A stretch of 37,889 nucleotides of DNA, from assembly GCF_003096655.1 (NCBI RefSeq), contig NZ_QEKQ01000013.1, positions 1-37,889 on the forward strand, written 5' to 3'. The notes beneath the pieces are model-generated. The model was not told where the DNA came from and did not search any database. It was given only the letters and a program-made list of their open reading frames with translations. Shown in pieces: positions 1 to 8,269 of the stretch. This DNA comes from Tamilnaduibacter salinus (GTDB taxonomy: Bacteria > Pseudomonadota > Gammaproteobacteria > Pseudomonadales > Oleiphilaceae). A program made the position numbers and the translations under genes. Position 1 is the first letter of the stretch. The number at the start of each line of letters is the position of its first letter.

Positions 1-83
1 GTCTCCTCCTTAACTCGTCGATAGTGTTTGCAACATCTATCTTGGCGCATAGCGACGCCGCTATGGAGTGGGGAGGAGACCAT
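1..83. repeat. Structured repeat, predicted three-way junction
   Basis: Bases 1-9 (GTCTCCTCC) pair with 72-80 (GGAGGAGAC), and 13-16 pair with 66-69. Two hairpins sit inside: 20-28 with 32-41 (nine pairs, one bulged base, loop TGC) and 48-54 with 59-65 (CATAGCG/CGCTATG, loop ACGC). Together they fold as a closed three-way junction of about 80 nt. The 14-mer at 70-83 recurs inverted at 37801-37814. No open frame fits. It could be a mobile palindromic repeat or a small structured RNA, and it may be cut by the window edge. The pairing is read directly; the function is unknown. Confidence 0.55.
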
Positions 84-112
84 CCCATCTCGGAAAGACG
101 CGGAATAATAAT

Positions 113-235
113 GGTTTTAAGGTTTTAAGGTTTTAAGGTTTTAAGGTCTGAAAGTCTGAAGGGCTGAAAGCGGACAGGGGCCGGGATCGGTGTTTCCATA
201 ACTTTAAAACCTTCAGACCTTGAAACTTTCAGACC
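113..235. repeat. Octamer tandem repeat with an inverted partner array
   Basis: GGTTTTAA is repeated four times without a gap at 113-144, followed by the variants GGTCTGAA, AGTCTGAA and GGGCTGAA (145-168). After a 35-base spacer, the same octamers appear inverted at 204-235: TTAAAACC, TTCAGACC, a degenerate unit, and TTCAGACC. Perfect tandem octamers are typical of slippage-prone repeats, and the two arms could pair into a long imperfect hairpin. The rest of the gene-free stretch 1-421 holds the element at 1-83 and short direct repeats of the type TTTCCGNG near 260-285. No gene is seen there. Confidence 0.75.
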
Positions 236-330
236 TCTTACCTTCCGCCCGAAGGGCGTTTCCGTGCTTTCCGCGTTTTTCCGTGGCTACACCGTTTTTT
301 TGCGTTTTCCGGCCTGCCACCGGTCTTTTT

Positions 331-357
331 TTGAGCGGTGCCACCCGGTACCATAGC
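331..357 (+). promoter_or_regulatory. Weak candidate promoter for dcd
   Basis: TTGAGC (331-336) and CATAGC (352-357) are separated by 15 bases, about 65 bases before the dcd start. The -10 match is poor and the spacing short. This is simply the best sigma-70-like pair in the segment between the repeats and dcd. Confidence 0.22.
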
Positions 358-421
358 GGGCTTTACAGGCGCGTCGGGGATGGCGCGTGGACCGCCGAGT
401 CAGGCCAAGTGAGACCGCAAA

Positions 422-988
422 ATGACCATCAAGTCCGATAAGTGGATTCGCCGGATGGCGGCCGAGAACGGCATGATCGAACCGTTCGAGCCCGGCCAGG
501 TGCGCGAATCCGAAAAAGGCCGTGTGATTTCCTACGGCACGTCCAGCTATGGCTACGACGTCCGGTGCAGTAACGAGTTCAAGATTTTCACCAACGTCCA
601 CTCGGCGACCGTTGACCCCAAGCGGTTCGATGACGACAGTTTCGTCAACGTCACCAGTGACGTCTGCATTATCCCGCCCAACTCCTTTGCCCTGGCCCAG
701 ACGGTCGAGTACTTCCGCATCCCGCGCAATGTGCTGACCGTCTGTCTTGGCAAGTCGACCTACGCCCGGTGCGGTATCATCGTCAATGTGACGCCGCTGG
801 AGCCGGAATGGGAAGGGCAGGTCACCTTGGAGTTTTCCAACACCACGAACCTGCCGGCCAAGATCTACGCCAACGAAGGGGTGGCACAGATGCTCTTTTT
901 CGAGTCGGACGAGGTCTGTGAAACCAGCTACAAGGATCGGGGCGGTAAGTACCAGGGCCAACGAGGCGTGACGCTGCCGCGCACCTGA
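422..988 (+). CDS. dcd: dCTP deaminase
   Basis: Deaminates dCTP to dUTP, the main cytosolic source of dUMP for thymidylate synthesis in proteobacteria of this type. The 188-residue length matches the family (E. coli Dcd has 193). The conserved core is clear: the YGYDVR segment near residue 45, GKSTYAR at 110-116 (Ser112 and Arg116 line the active site) and TLEFSN with Glu137 aligned to the catalytic glutamate of E. coli Dcd. The C-terminal segment KYQGQRGV is the nucleotide-binding tail seen in the trimeric enzyme. The ATG at 422 has only a weak purine stretch upstream. A gene with a good ribosome site starts 15 bases after its stop, so dcd, yjaG and avtA are probably co-transcribed. Confidence 0.96.
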   Translation: MTIKSDKWIRRMAAENGMIEPFEPGQVRESEKGRVISYGTSSYGYDVRCSNEFKIFTNVHSATVDPKRFDDDSFVNVTSDVCIIPPNSFALAQTVEYFRIPRNVLTVCLGKSTYARCGIIVNVTPLEPEWEGQVTLEFSNTTNLPAKIYANEGVAQMLFFESDEVCETSYKDRGGKYQGQRGVTLPRT

Positions 989-1003
989 TCAGGAGAGGCC
1001 GTC

Positions 1004-1609
1004 GTGAACGCCAATCAGTACCTCAAGGCACTGGAGCAACTCCGGGGATGGCGCGAAAGCGCGTTCATTCTCGCGCTTGCCGAGCGAGCCTTCCCGAATT
1101 ATGCGCTGTTTGCCGACGCGGTTGAGCTCCGGGGCGGGTCGAAAATGCGGCCCCTGCTGGACGAAGCCTGGGAACTATTTGATCTCCACAGTGGTGAGTC
1201 CAAGGCGCCGACACTGCTGGCCCGGCTGGAAACGCTGAGCCCCAACACCGATCGCTATGACGCCTATGGCGTCTACCCCGCCTTCGATTTCTGTCAGCTC
1301 CTCGAGCAGGCCCTGCTGACCTGGGTCAATCCGGACCGGAATCGGGCCGTCGAGGCGGCGACACTGGCGACCGGTACCGTCGCCCAGTTCATCGAAATGT
1401 CCGAGGGCGAGGGCATGGATGAGAATGAGGTGGTTCGTCTGCTGGATCGCCACGAACTGATGAAAGCCGACAAGATGTTCCAGCGCGAAACCCTGCTGAG
1501 CCTTAAGCGCCAACGCACGCCGACCGACGAATTCCTTGACAGCCTGCGGGAAGAAGCGGCCAACGATGGCGTCAGTAATCTGGGCGTGGCGATGGAGTCT
1601 GACGCATGA
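1004..1609 (+). CDS. yjaG: YjaG family protein (DUF416)
   Basis: A 201-residue cytosolic protein of the DUF416 family, like E. coli YjaG (196 residues). Recognisable family features are the N-terminal pattern of leucine-rich helix followed by AERAFPNYALF (residues 26-36), the YDAYGVYPAFD segment near residue 88 and the SNLG motif near the C-terminus. The predicted fold is all-helical with no signal peptide or membrane segment. Its biochemical role is not established. The start is GTG at 1004, chosen because AGGAG (991-995) lies eight bases upstream. Its stop overlaps the avtA start as ATGA, so the two are probably translationally coupled. Confidence 0.88.
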   Translation: MNANQYLKALEQLRGWRESAFILALAERAFPNYALFADAVELRGGSKMRPLLDEAWELFDLHSGESKAPTLLARLETLSPNTDRYDAYGVYPAFDFCQLLEQALLTWVNPDRNRAVEAATLATGTVAQFIEMSEGEGMDENEVVRLLDRHELMKADKMFQRETLLSLKRQRTPTDEFLDSLREEAANDGVSNLGVAMESDA

Positions 1610-2868
1610 AACTGTCCGCCTTCGGTCACAAGTTCACCGCCGAATCCGGCATCACGTCCCTGATGGACGACCTTGGTAACGCCATGGCGTCCGGTGACGA
1701 CGTGATCATGATGGGCGGCGGTAACCCGGGCCATGTGCCGGCCATTCAGTCGCGGCTGCGGGAAGTGCTGGGTGATCTGGTGCAGGACTACGATGCCTTC
1801 CAGCGCCTGATCGGCATCTATGACCCGCCCCAGGGCGAGAAGCGCTTCATTGCCGCGCTGACCGAGCTGTTGAACCAGGAATATGGCTGGGCGCTGACGC
1901 CCGAAAACGTCGCCCTGACAAACGGCAGTCAGGCGGCGTTTTTCATGCTGTTCAATATGTTTGCGGGGGATGACGGTGAGGGCGGGCATCGCGAAATCCT
2001 CCTGCCGCTGGCCCCGGAATACATCGGCTATGCCGACGCCGGGATTGGCCGGGAGCTGTTCCGGGCCGTTCGTCCGGAGATCACCTGGACCGGCGACCAT
2101 GAGTTTAAATATCGGGTGGATTTCTACGCGCTGGATATCGGTCCGGAAACCGGCGCGATCTGCGTCTCCCGGCCTACGAACCCGACGGGCAACGTGATCA
2201 CCGACGAGGAAATGCGGCGTCTGGAGGTGATGGCCCGGGAGAACGATGTGCCGCTGATTGTCGACGGCGCGTACGGAACGCCATTTCCGAGCCTGCTGTT
2301 CACGGAAGCCAGCCCCACCTGGAACGAGCAGATCATCCTCTGCCTGAGCCTGTCCAAGTTGGGGCTGCCGGCCGCCCGGACGGGGATCGTGATTGCCGAT
2401 AAACCGGTCATCAAGGCGCTGTCGTCCATCAACGCGATCATGAATCTCGCCACCGGCAGTTTCGGTGCGATGGTAGCGGAGCCGCTGGTGCGCAGTGGGG
2501 AAATCCTGTCACTGAGCCGGGATGTGGTCTGCCCCTTCTACCAGCGCAAGATGGAAAAGGCGGTGGCTGTTCTGCATGACCAGTTGGGTGATCGCTGCCC
2601 GTGGGCGGTGCATCGTCCCGAGGGCGCCATGTTTCTCTGGCTGTGGTTCCCGGATCTGCCGATCAGCAGCCTTGAACTCTATGAGCGCCTGAAATCGCGT
2701 GGTGTTCTGGTGGTCTCCGGCCATTATTTCTTCCCGGGGTTGCCGGAGGATGGCTGGCGACACCGGCATGAGTGCCTGCGTGTGACCTATTCGCAGGACG
2801 ACGAGCAGGTCGCGCGGGGCCTGACCCTGATCGCCGACGAAGTGCTCAGGGTGTGGGCCGGGCAGTAA
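1606..2868 (+). CDS. avtA: Valine--pyruvate aminotransferase
   Basis: PLP-dependent fold-type I aminotransferase that interconverts valine plus pyruvate with 2-oxoisovalerate plus alanine. The 420 residues align along the whole length with E. coli AvtA (417), including GGGNPG (37-42), TNGSQAAFF (105-113), LAPEYIGYADAG and SRPTNPTGNVITDEE. PLP-site residues are visible: Asn192 in PTNPTG, Asp220, Tyr223, the Schiff-base Lys251 in LSLSKLGLP, and Arg258. The C-terminus keeps RPEGAMFLWLWF and GHYFFPG. The ATG overlaps the preceding stop by ATGA. The 3' end overlaps the convergent DUF3108 gene by 23 bases. No terminator is visible between the two convergent genes. Confidence 0.95.
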   Translation: MKLSAFGHKFTAESGITSLMDDLGNAMASGDDVIMMGGGNPGHVPAIQSRLREVLGDLVQDYDAFQRLIGIYDPPQGEKRFIAALTELLNQEYGWALTPENVALTNGSQAAFFMLFNMFAGDDGEGGHREILLPLAPEYIGYADAGIGRELFRAVRPEITWTGDHEFKYRVDFYALDIGPETGAICVSRPTNPTGNVITDEEMRRLEVMARENDVPLIVDGAYGTPFPSLLFTEASPTWNEQIILCLSLSKLGLPAARTGIVIADKPVIKALSSINAIMNLATGSFGAMVAEPLVRSGEILSLSRDVVCPFYQRKMEKAVAVLHDQLGDRCPWAVHRPEGAMFLWLWFPDLPISSLELYERLKSRGVLVVSGHYFFPGLPEDGWRHRHECLRVTYSQDDEQVARGLTLIADEVLRVWAGQ

Positions 2869-3619
2869 CGGTCTCGCCGTTGACCGTGGCCTCGGTCAGG
2901 TGCACTTCGTAGCGGGTGCCATCCTTGGCGACCTGAACAAGACGCACCAGCATGTAGTCCCATTCAGGCGCGAACCAGAGATAGGTTTCCCGCTTCTTTT
3001 CCGGGGCACGGACTTTCTCGACCTTGATCGTGTTCAGCTCGCCGAGCCTGGAATCCAGGACTTCTTCCCCGCGAACCGCAAACTGGTCGTCGTCCATGCG
3101 CCCCTCGGCGACGACCTGATAGCTCATCTCTTGGAGTCCCTTTTTCAGGTCCTGCTTGAGCTGTATCTGGTAGGTCATTGGGCCCAGGGCGTTTTCCGGA
3201 AGCGACAGGTCCACTGGGGTGCCCTCATAGCGGCCGGTGACGCGGTCATCGGCCCAGTTGAATGTCAATGACCGATGCCGGTCACTGATCATCCAGCCTT
3301 CCAGAGAATACCGGTAGGTGTCCGGGCTGACCGTCTGACCGCTCCACCGGAAACGGGCCGATTCGCGGATATCGGCGATAAAGGAATCCACATCGAACCG
3401 GTATTGCCAGCGATTGGCGGACTGGCGGGTCAGGGAGGCTGTGGCGTTACCGTCAATGGACAGACCCTTGTCGATGTTGGCCGTGTAGTGGGCCGTCATC
3501 GGCAGCATCTCGACGTGGGCGTCTTTGTCGGAGGCCGCAACAGGGCCCGACATAAACATCGCCGCGAGAAGGCTGGCGACGCCGGGAAGCCGTGAGCAGG
3601 ATATGGTGATTGGATGCAT
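2846..3619 (-). CDS. DUF3108 domain protein, exported
   Basis: A 257-residue predicted periplasmic protein. Residues 1-30 look like a signal peptide: basic residue, hydrophobic stretch GVASLLAAMFMSGP, then VAAS as a likely cleavage region. The rest is rich in beta strands and fits DUF3108: LPMTAHYTANIDKG near residue 39, then alternating strands through YRYSLEGW, and WFAPEWDYMLVRL near residue 215. No catalytic residues are known for this family. It lies downstream of purN on the same strand; an association of DUF3108 genes with purMN is familiar in related bacteria, but the functional link is unknown. The 63-base gap to purN contains a perfect inverted repeat, so transcription may be separate or attenuated. 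Confidence 0.85.
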   Translation of the reverse strand: MHPITISCSRLPGVASLLAAMFMSGPVAASDKDAHVEMLPMTAHYTANIDKGLSIDGNATASLTRQSANRWQYRFDVDSFIADIRESARFRWSGQTVSPDTYRYSLEGWMISDRHRSLTFNWADDRVTGRYEGTPVDLSLPENALGPMTYQIQLKQDLKKGLQEMSYQVVAEGRMDDDQFAVRGEEVLDSRLGELNTIKVEKVRAPEKKRETYLWFAPEWDYMLVRLVQVAKDGTRYEVHLTEATVNGETVTARPTP

Positions 3620-3650
3620 GTCCCTAACGCTAAATCAGCCACGAGGGTCT

Positions 3651-3674
3651 GTCCATGACAGTCCTGTCATGGAC
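3651..3674. repeat. Perfect 11-bp inverted repeat
   Basis: GTCCATGACAG (3651-3661) and CTGTCATGGAC (3664-3674) are exact reverse complements around a two-base centre, in the gap between purN and the DUF3108 gene. No T-run follows on either strand, so a simple intrinsic terminator is unlikely. It could be a protein operator or an mRNA-processing or stability hairpin. Confidence 0.6.
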
Positions 3675-3681
3675 GTGGGTT

Positions 3682-4365
3682 CTACTGGTAGCTGTCGGCC
3701 GGCAGTGTCAGCACCTGCTCCGGTACCTGACCGTCAAACAGGACCTCGTCCCGGCCGCTGAGCTGAACGCGGCCTTCGCAGAACCAGCGGGCAATGATCG
3801 GCAGCAGCACGTGCTCCCGCGCTTTGACGCGGGCGCCCAATGTGTCCGGTGTGTCATTGGGCAAAACGGGGACACGGGCCTGAGCGATTACGGGCCCGCC
3901 GTCGAGCTCTTCAGTGACGAAGTGAACCGACGTGCCGTGTATCGCGTCGCCGTTCTCAAGCGCCCGTTGGTGTGTTTTCAGTCCCTGGTAGGCCGGCAAC
4001 AGCGACGGATGGACGTTGATCAGCCGCCCCCGGAAGAACTGGACAAAATCCGGAGTCAGGATGCGCATGAAGCCCGCCAGGATCACCAGATCCGGATTGT
4101 AACGATTGAGCTTCTGCAACAGATCGGCATCGTAGCTCTTGCGGTCCTGATAGTCCCGGTGGTCGAGGACGAAATCCTCGATGCCGGCCTGACGCGCACG
4201 AAACAGCCCTTCGGCATCCGGGCGGTTGGCGCCCACGGCCACAATCCGGCCGGGCCAGGCGGTGGAAGCGGCCTCATCGATCAGTGCCTGCAGATTCGTG
4301 CCGCTGCCGGAGATGAGAACAACGATGCGGGCTTCGAGTGGGTCGGTGGTCGCCTCTCCACTCAT
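3682..4365 (-). CDS. purN: Phosphoribosylglycinamide formyltransferase
   Basis: Transfers the formyl group of 10-formyltetrahydrofolate to GAR, the third step of purine synthesis. The 227 residues include a short N-terminal extension (about ten residues before the core strand [15 protein letters not shown]) and a C-terminal tail relative to E. coli PurN (212). The phosphate loop SGSGTN (19-24), LAGFMRIL, the catalytic Asn117 and His119 in [10 protein letters not shown], and Asp155 in ELDGGPVI are all present. The ATG overlaps the purM stop as ATGA, the standard coupling for this pair. Translation of purN therefore probably depends on purM. Confidence 0.97.
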   Translation of the reverse strand: MSGEATTDPLEARIVVLISGSGTNLQALIDEAASTAWPGRIVAVGANRPDAEGLFRARQAGIEDFVLDHRDYQDRKSYDADLLQKLNRYNPDLVILAGFMRILTPDFVQFFRGRLINVHPSLLPAYQGLKTHQRALENGDAIHGTSVHFVTEELDGGPVIAQARVPVLPNDTPDTLGARVKAREHVLLPIIARWFCEGRVQLSGRDEVLFDGQVPEQVLTLPADSYQ

Positions 4366-5417
4366 GCCGTCGCTCCCGGTTGGTACACCAGTGCCTCGTC
4401 GTGGTCACTACGGGGGGCCAGATGGCCAATCGTCCAGGCGTTTTCGCCCTGATGTGTCAGATGGTCCAGTGCCTTCTGTGCCTGATCCGACGGCACACAG
4501 ACCACCATGCCGACACCACAGTTGAACGTCCGGTACATCTCCCGTTCGGCGACCTGGCCGGCCTGCTGGAGCCACTGGAATACCGGTGGGAGCGTCCAGC
4601 TGTCCGTGTCGATAACGGCCGTGACGTCATCCGGCAGGACCCGTGGCAGATTCTCCGGCAGGCCGCCGCCGGTGATGTGGGACAGGGCGCGAACGTCCAC
4701 ATCACCGATCAGGTTCAGCAACGATTTCACGTAGATGCGCGTCGGCGCCATCAGTGCCTGGATCAGGGTGGTGTCGCCCATGGGCTGGTTCAGGTCCGCG
4801 CCGGAGACCTCAATGATCTTGCGAACCAGCGAATAGCCGTTCGAGTGGGGGCCGGACGACCCCAGCGCCAGCAGCACGTCGCCGGCTTCGGCCCGGGTGC
4901 CATCGATGATGGCGGAGCGTTCCGCCACGCCGACGCAGAAGCCTGCCAGATCGTAGTCTCCGGCAGCGTACATCCCCGGCATTTCGGCCGTTTCACCGCC
5001 GACAAGCGCGCAACCGGCCTGTTCGCAGCCGCGTCCGATTCCCACAACCACGTCGGACGCCACATCGACATCGAGTTGACCAGTGGCGTAGTAGTCCAGA
5101 AAGAACAGCGGCTCGGCGCCGCCGACCACAAGGTCGTTGACGCACATGGCGACCAGGTCGATACCGATGGTGTCGTGCTGGTTCTGCTCAATGGCGAGGC
5201 GCAGCTTGGTACCGACGCCGTCGGTGCCAGACACCAGCACAGGCTCGCGATAACCGGTGGGCATGGACACCAGCGCACCGAACCCGCCGAGGCCGCCCAT
5301 GACTTCCGGTCGTGTGGTTTTCCGGGCGGTGTCCTTGATCCGGTCGACGAGGGCATTGCCGGCATCGATGTCCACGCCGGCGTCGCGGTAGGTGAGGCCC
5401 TTGTTCGCGTCACTCAT
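4362..5417 (-). CDS. purM: Phosphoribosylformylglycinamidine cyclo-ligase (AIR synthetase)
   Basis: ATP-dependent ring closure of FGAM to AIR in purine synthesis. The 351 residues are typical (E. coli 345). Family segments in order: [19 protein letters not shown] at the N-terminus, GGFGALV near 44, the nucleotide-binding [13 protein letters not shown] (63-75), [36 protein letters not shown] near 140, [14 protein letters not shown] near 188, and [14 protein letters not shown] near 247. It leads the purM-purN pair. The AGGA ribosome site lies about ten bases before the ATG. A TAGAAT -10 candidate sits 34 bases upstream on the same strand. Confidence 0.97.
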   Translation of the reverse strand: MSDANKGLTYRDAGVDIDAGNALVDRIKDTARKTTRPEVMGGLGGFGALVSMPTGYREPVLVSGTDGVGTKLRLAIEQNQHDTIGIDLVAMCVNDLVVGGAEPLFFLDYYATGQLDVDVASDVVVGIGRGCEQAGCALVGGETAEMPGMYAAGDYDLAGFCVGVAERSAIIDGTRAEAGDVLLALGSSGPHSNGYSLVRKIIEVSGADLNQPMGDTTLIQALMAPTRIYVKSLLNLIGDVDVRALSHITGGGLPENLPRVLPDDVTAVIDTDSWTLPPVFQWLQQAGQVAEREMYRTFNCGVGMVVCVPSDQAQKALDHLTHQGENAWTIGHLAPRSDHDEALVYQPGATA

Positions 5418-5450
5418 GGCGGCTGAATCCTGCTGAGATGGAAAGCGGCG

Positions 5451-5480
5451 ATTCTAGCAGAGCCCGGCCCATGGGGTCAC
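5451..5480 (-). promoter_or_regulatory. Candidate promoter for purM-purN
   Basis: On the minus strand, TAGAAT (plus-strand ATTCTA at 5451-5456) lies about 34 bases before the purM start. The -35 region has no good match: GACCCC at 17-base spacing, or GTGACC at 19. No PurR-type palindrome is visible. Only the -10 element supports the call. Confidence 0.35.
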
Positions 5481-5608
5481 GGTGAGCTGCTACTCACACC
5501 ACGAGCCATCGTGTATCCTTGGGAGCCAATTAACCGGGTGATCCAGCCCCAGTCCAACCAGATCAGGGTGATCAATGTTCGGAATGCCGCTTCTGAGGCC
5601 CATCGTCC

Positions 5609-5703
5609 GCACTCATCGTCGTGACATAGAACCACTATGCGGCTCAAACGACCGTCGGAATGGCCTCGCAGTGGTGGGTCGATTTTTTCCGCGCAGATTT
5701 CTG
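5609..5703 (+). repeat. Dispersed element, copy A (diverged)
   Basis: This stretch is clearly related to the minus-strand sequence of 20289-20395. Both contain GTCGTGACATAGAA, two variable bases, ACTATGCG, CTCAAA and GACCGTC, and both end in CCGCGCAG followed by ATTTCT or ACTTCT. The shared hairpin here is CATAG (5625-5629), loop AACCA, CTATG (5635-5639). Both copies lie in the same orientation relative to the gene downstream. The differences do not favour third codon positions, so this is not conserved protein coding. This copy overlaps the 5' end of the DUF2066 gene. Confidence 0.65.
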
Positions 5704-6951
5704 GGTCTGATTGTTCTCCTGTTCCTGACGGGTGTGCCCCAGGCGTGGTCGGTGACCGTCGAGGGTCTCTACGAAGTCCGGGTGCCGGTGGCGGACGGAA
5801 CCCGCGAGGCCCGGCAGGAAGCGTACAGGACCGGTCTTCGGCAGGTGCTCCTGAGGGTGGCTGGCCGTCGGTCGGCACTGGCGTCCGAGGGAGTGAATGC
5901 CATGATTGGGGATCGGGCGCCGGATCTGGTCCAGTCCTATCAGTATGAAACCGATGAGGAAGGCCAGCAGCGATTGGTGCTGAAGTTTGGCGCCGTGGGG
6001 GTGAACCGGGCATTGGCGGATCAGGGGGTCGCCGTTTGGGGCGCCAATCGGCCGCTGACATTTGCCTGGATCGCCGTCGATTCTGGTCGGGACCGCCGGC
6101 TGGTCAGCCGTGTCGGCGGCGACAGTCCGTCGACCGCCTGGCGTGATGCGATGATTTCAGCGGCTACCGGGCGGGGTTTGCCGCTGCGACTGCCCTCGGC
6201 CCAGTGGCATCACGATGACGCCCTGCTGTCGGATATCCGGGGCCAGTTTCTGTCTAAGTTACGGGAGCGGGTTGCCGATGTGCCTCATAACCTGCTGGGT
6301 ATCGTCAACATCTCCCGGGCCGGTTCCGGCTGGGAGGCGAGCTGGCGCCTGGAGAACGGCGGCGAGTTCGGGCGAGACACGGTCAGCGCCGACACGCCCG
6401 AGCAACTGGCGTCCCGCATGATCGGTCTTTGGGCCGAATCGCTGGCCGAGCGCTACGCGGTCGCGGCCGGTGATGTGTCGGAAGGGCAGAAGGTTGATCT
6501 GCGACTGGACAATGTCAGCGAGCTTGATGACTACGGCGCCGTCAGTCAGTCGCTGTCCGATATGGAACCGGTGGACCAGGTCCGGCCGGTCTCGGTGACG
6601 GCGGATCGAGCCACATTCCGGGCGACGTTCTCCGGTGAGCTGAGTGTCCTGAAAGAGTACATTGCCCTCGATAAGCGATACGTCGTTGTCGAAGCGGCGT
6701 CTGATCCGTCGTCGTCCCGTTCGGAACCGGAGAGCCCGGCGTCGCTTGGTGCGGGTGTTCTGCAACCGGAAAGCAGTGCCTCTGGAGAAGGGGACCAGGT
6801 GGCGGATATGTTGCAGTATGAGCCGTTGAAGGTCACTGAGGCGGAAGGCGAGGCGGACGGCGAGTCCTTTGAATCCCTCTACCCCGTGCTGCGGTATCGC
6901 TGGCGTCCGGTCGGCACCGCTTCTGACGACACGGGGCCTGGTCAAGAGTAG
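5671..6951 (+). CDS. DUF2066 domain protein, exported
   Basis: A predicted periplasmic protein of unknown function. From the GTG at 5671 it has 426 residues with a plausible signal peptide: basic RFFPRR, hydrophobic FLGLIVLLFLTGV, cleavage near PQAWS. DUF2066 follows: VEGLYEVRVPVADGTREAR, then GLRQVLLRVAGR near residue 55, and further beta-rich segments to about residue 330. The C-terminal 100 residues are acidic, rich in Ser, Glu and Asp, and low in complexity until YPVLRYRWRP. An ATG at 5575 would add 32 residues before the signal peptide; AGGGTG precedes it, but the additions are encoded by the dispersed element and make a poor export signal. The true start is uncertain. The position between purM and hda is familiar in related bacteria. 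Confidence 0.82.
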   Translation: MVGRFFPRRFLGLIVLLFLTGVPQAWSVTVEGLYEVRVPVADGTREARQEAYRTGLRQVLLRVAGRRSALASEGVNAMIGDRAPDLVQSYQYETDEEGQQRLVLKFGAVGVNRALADQGVAVWGANRPLTFAWIAVDSGRDRRLVSRVGGDSPSTAWRDAMISAATGRGLPLRLPSAQWHHDDALLSDIRGQFLSKLRERVADVPHNLLGIVNISRAGSGWEASWRLENGGEFGRDTVSADTPEQLASRMIGLWAESLAERYAVAAGDVSEGQKVDLRLDNVSELDDYGAVSQSLSDMEPVDQVRPVSVTADRATFRATFSGELSVLKEYIALDKRYVVVEAASDPSSSRSEPESPASLGAGVLQPESSASGEGDQVADMLQYEPLKVTEAEGEADGESFESLYPVLRYRWRPVGTASDDTGPGQE

Positions 6952-6960
6952 CGCCAAACG

Positions 6961-7515
6961 ATGGCAAGGGCCTGGAACTGGATACCCAACGCACTGACAC
7001 TGGTGCGCATCGTACTGATCCTGCCGTTCGCTATGAGCCTGTATCATGGCGATTATCGGTTCGCATTAGTGGTATTCCTGGCGGCCGCCATCACCGATGG
7101 GGTCGACGGGTTTCTTGCCCGCCAGTTCGACTGGGGCAGCCGGTTAGGGGCGATTGCCGATCCGCTGGCGGACAAGGCCCTGCTCATCACCGCCTACCTG
7201 ATGCTGACACTGACATCGGTGCTCCCGGTCTGGCTGTTTGTGCTGGTTCTGGGTCGGGATCTGCTGATCGTCCTCGGTGGCGTGGCGTTTCATTTTCTTG
7301 TCGGGCGTTTTGATATGGCGCCCAGTATTCCTGGCAAACTCAATACACTGGTCCAGATTCTGGTCATTCTCGCGATTGTGATGCGTCTTGCCGGGTTGCC
7401 GATGCATTCATGGGTTCTGCCCTGGGGGATCTGGCTGGTCGCCGCGATGACGCTGTTCAGCGGTATCCACTATGGGGTGGTCTGGGGACTTCGGGCATGG
7501 AAGGCGGTACGATGA
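6961..7515 (+). CDS. CDP-alcohol phosphatidyltransferase family protein
   Basis: An integral membrane enzyme of 184 residues that transfers a phosphatidyl group from a CDP-linked donor to an alcohol. The family signature is complete: Asp46, Asp49-Gly50, Ala53-Arg54, Gly63, Asp67 and Asp71 in the spacing D-x2-D-G-x2-A-R-x8-G-x3-D-x3-D. About six hydrophobic segments surround it. The sequence resembles PgsA-type phosphatidylglycerophosphate synthases, starting WNWIPNALTLVRIVLI, and probably acts on glycerol phosphate or phosphatidylglycerol, but the alcohol cannot be read from the sequence. It may be a paralogue of the main pgsA, so no symbol is given. It starts nine bases after the DUF2066 stop and overlaps hda by ATGA, forming a tight operon. 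Confidence 0.9.
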   Translation: MARAWNWIPNALTLVRIVLILPFAMSLYHGDYRFALVVFLAAAITDGVDGFLARQFDWGSRLGAIADPLADKALLITAYLMLTLTSVLPVWLFVLVLGRDLLIVLGGVAFHFLVGRFDMAPSIPGKLNTLVQILVILAIVMRLAGLPMHSWVLPWGIWLVAAMTLFSGIHYGVVWGLRAWKAVR

Positions 7516-8249
7516 AAGGCGCACAACTGACACTGGGCGTCCGGCTCCGGGACGATGCCCGGTTTGGCAACTATCTGGGTGATCGCAACGGCGAATCGGC
7601 GGCCCGCCTGCAGGCATTGACGCAGGATCGGACCCTGCCGCTGATTGTTCTGTGCGGCGACAGCGGCACCGGCAAGAGTCATCTGCTCCAGGCGGTCTGC
7701 CATGCTGGCGAGGCTCGTGGTGAGTCGGCTCTGTGTCTGGATATGCGAGAGCTGCTTGAGGTGGGCGCCGGCGTTCTGGAAGGTCTCAGTGCGACTCGAA
7801 CGCTCTGCCTGGACAACCTGGAGGCCGTGTTCGGTGATCCGGACTGGGAAGAGGCCGTGTTTCACCTGTTCAACCGGATGGGCGATGAAGGGCACCAGCT
7901 TGTGGTCAGTCTGACAGAGCCGCCGTCAGCCCATCCTCCGGCGCTGTCTGATCTGGCCTCCCGGCTGGGGCACGGTGTGATCCTCCAGTTGGCGTTGCCG
8001 AGAGACGAGGACCGTCTCCGGATTCTGGGAGACCGGGCCGCCGAGCGCGGGCTGGAGTTACCGGACGACGTCAGTCGTTTTATCCTGCGGCGGGCGTCGC
8101 GCCATACCGGCGAGCTGCTGTCGATTCTCGAACGGCTGGACGAAGGGTCGCTGCGTGAGCAGCGGCGACTGACGATTCCCTTCGTGAAGCAGACGCTGGG
8201 CTGGAATACGGCCGCCGCAACCGGCACCACAGATACCGATTCCACATAA
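7512..8249 (+). CDS. hda: DnaA inactivator Hda
   Basis: AAA+ protein that, bound to the DNA sliding clamp, stimulates ATP hydrolysis by DnaA after initiation. It has 245 residues (E. coli Hda 233). The N-terminal QLTLGV (5-10) matches the clamp-binding motif. Walker A is GDSGTGKS (49-56), Walker B is LCLDN with Asp101, and the sensor-2 region is RRASRHTGELL near residue 196. The start at ATG 7512 is chosen because it places the clamp motif at the extreme N-terminus and overlaps the previous stop by ATGA; an upstream in-frame ATG would add 34 non-homologous residues. The extra length against E. coli is mostly a C-terminal Thr-rich tail. Confidence 0.94.
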   Translation: MKGAQLTLGVRLRDDARFGNYLGDRNGESAARLQALTQDRTLPLIVLCGDSGTGKSHLLQAVCHAGEARGESALCLDMRELLEVGAGVLEGLSATRTLCLDNLEAVFGDPDWEEAVFHLFNRMGDEGHQLVVSLTEPPSAHPPALSDLASRLGHGVILQLALPRDEDRLRILGDRAAERGLELPDDVSRFILRRASRHTGELLSILERLDEGSLREQRRLTIPFVKQTLGWNTAAATGTTDTDST

Positions 8250-8269
8250 CAAGAGACGGGGAAAGTGCT

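Noticed and set aside
113-235. CRISPR-like array
   Set aside because: Repeats are 8 bases without spacers, and no cas genes are present.
5418-5574. PurR operator upstream of purM
   Set aside because: No ACGCAAACGT-type palindrome is visible.
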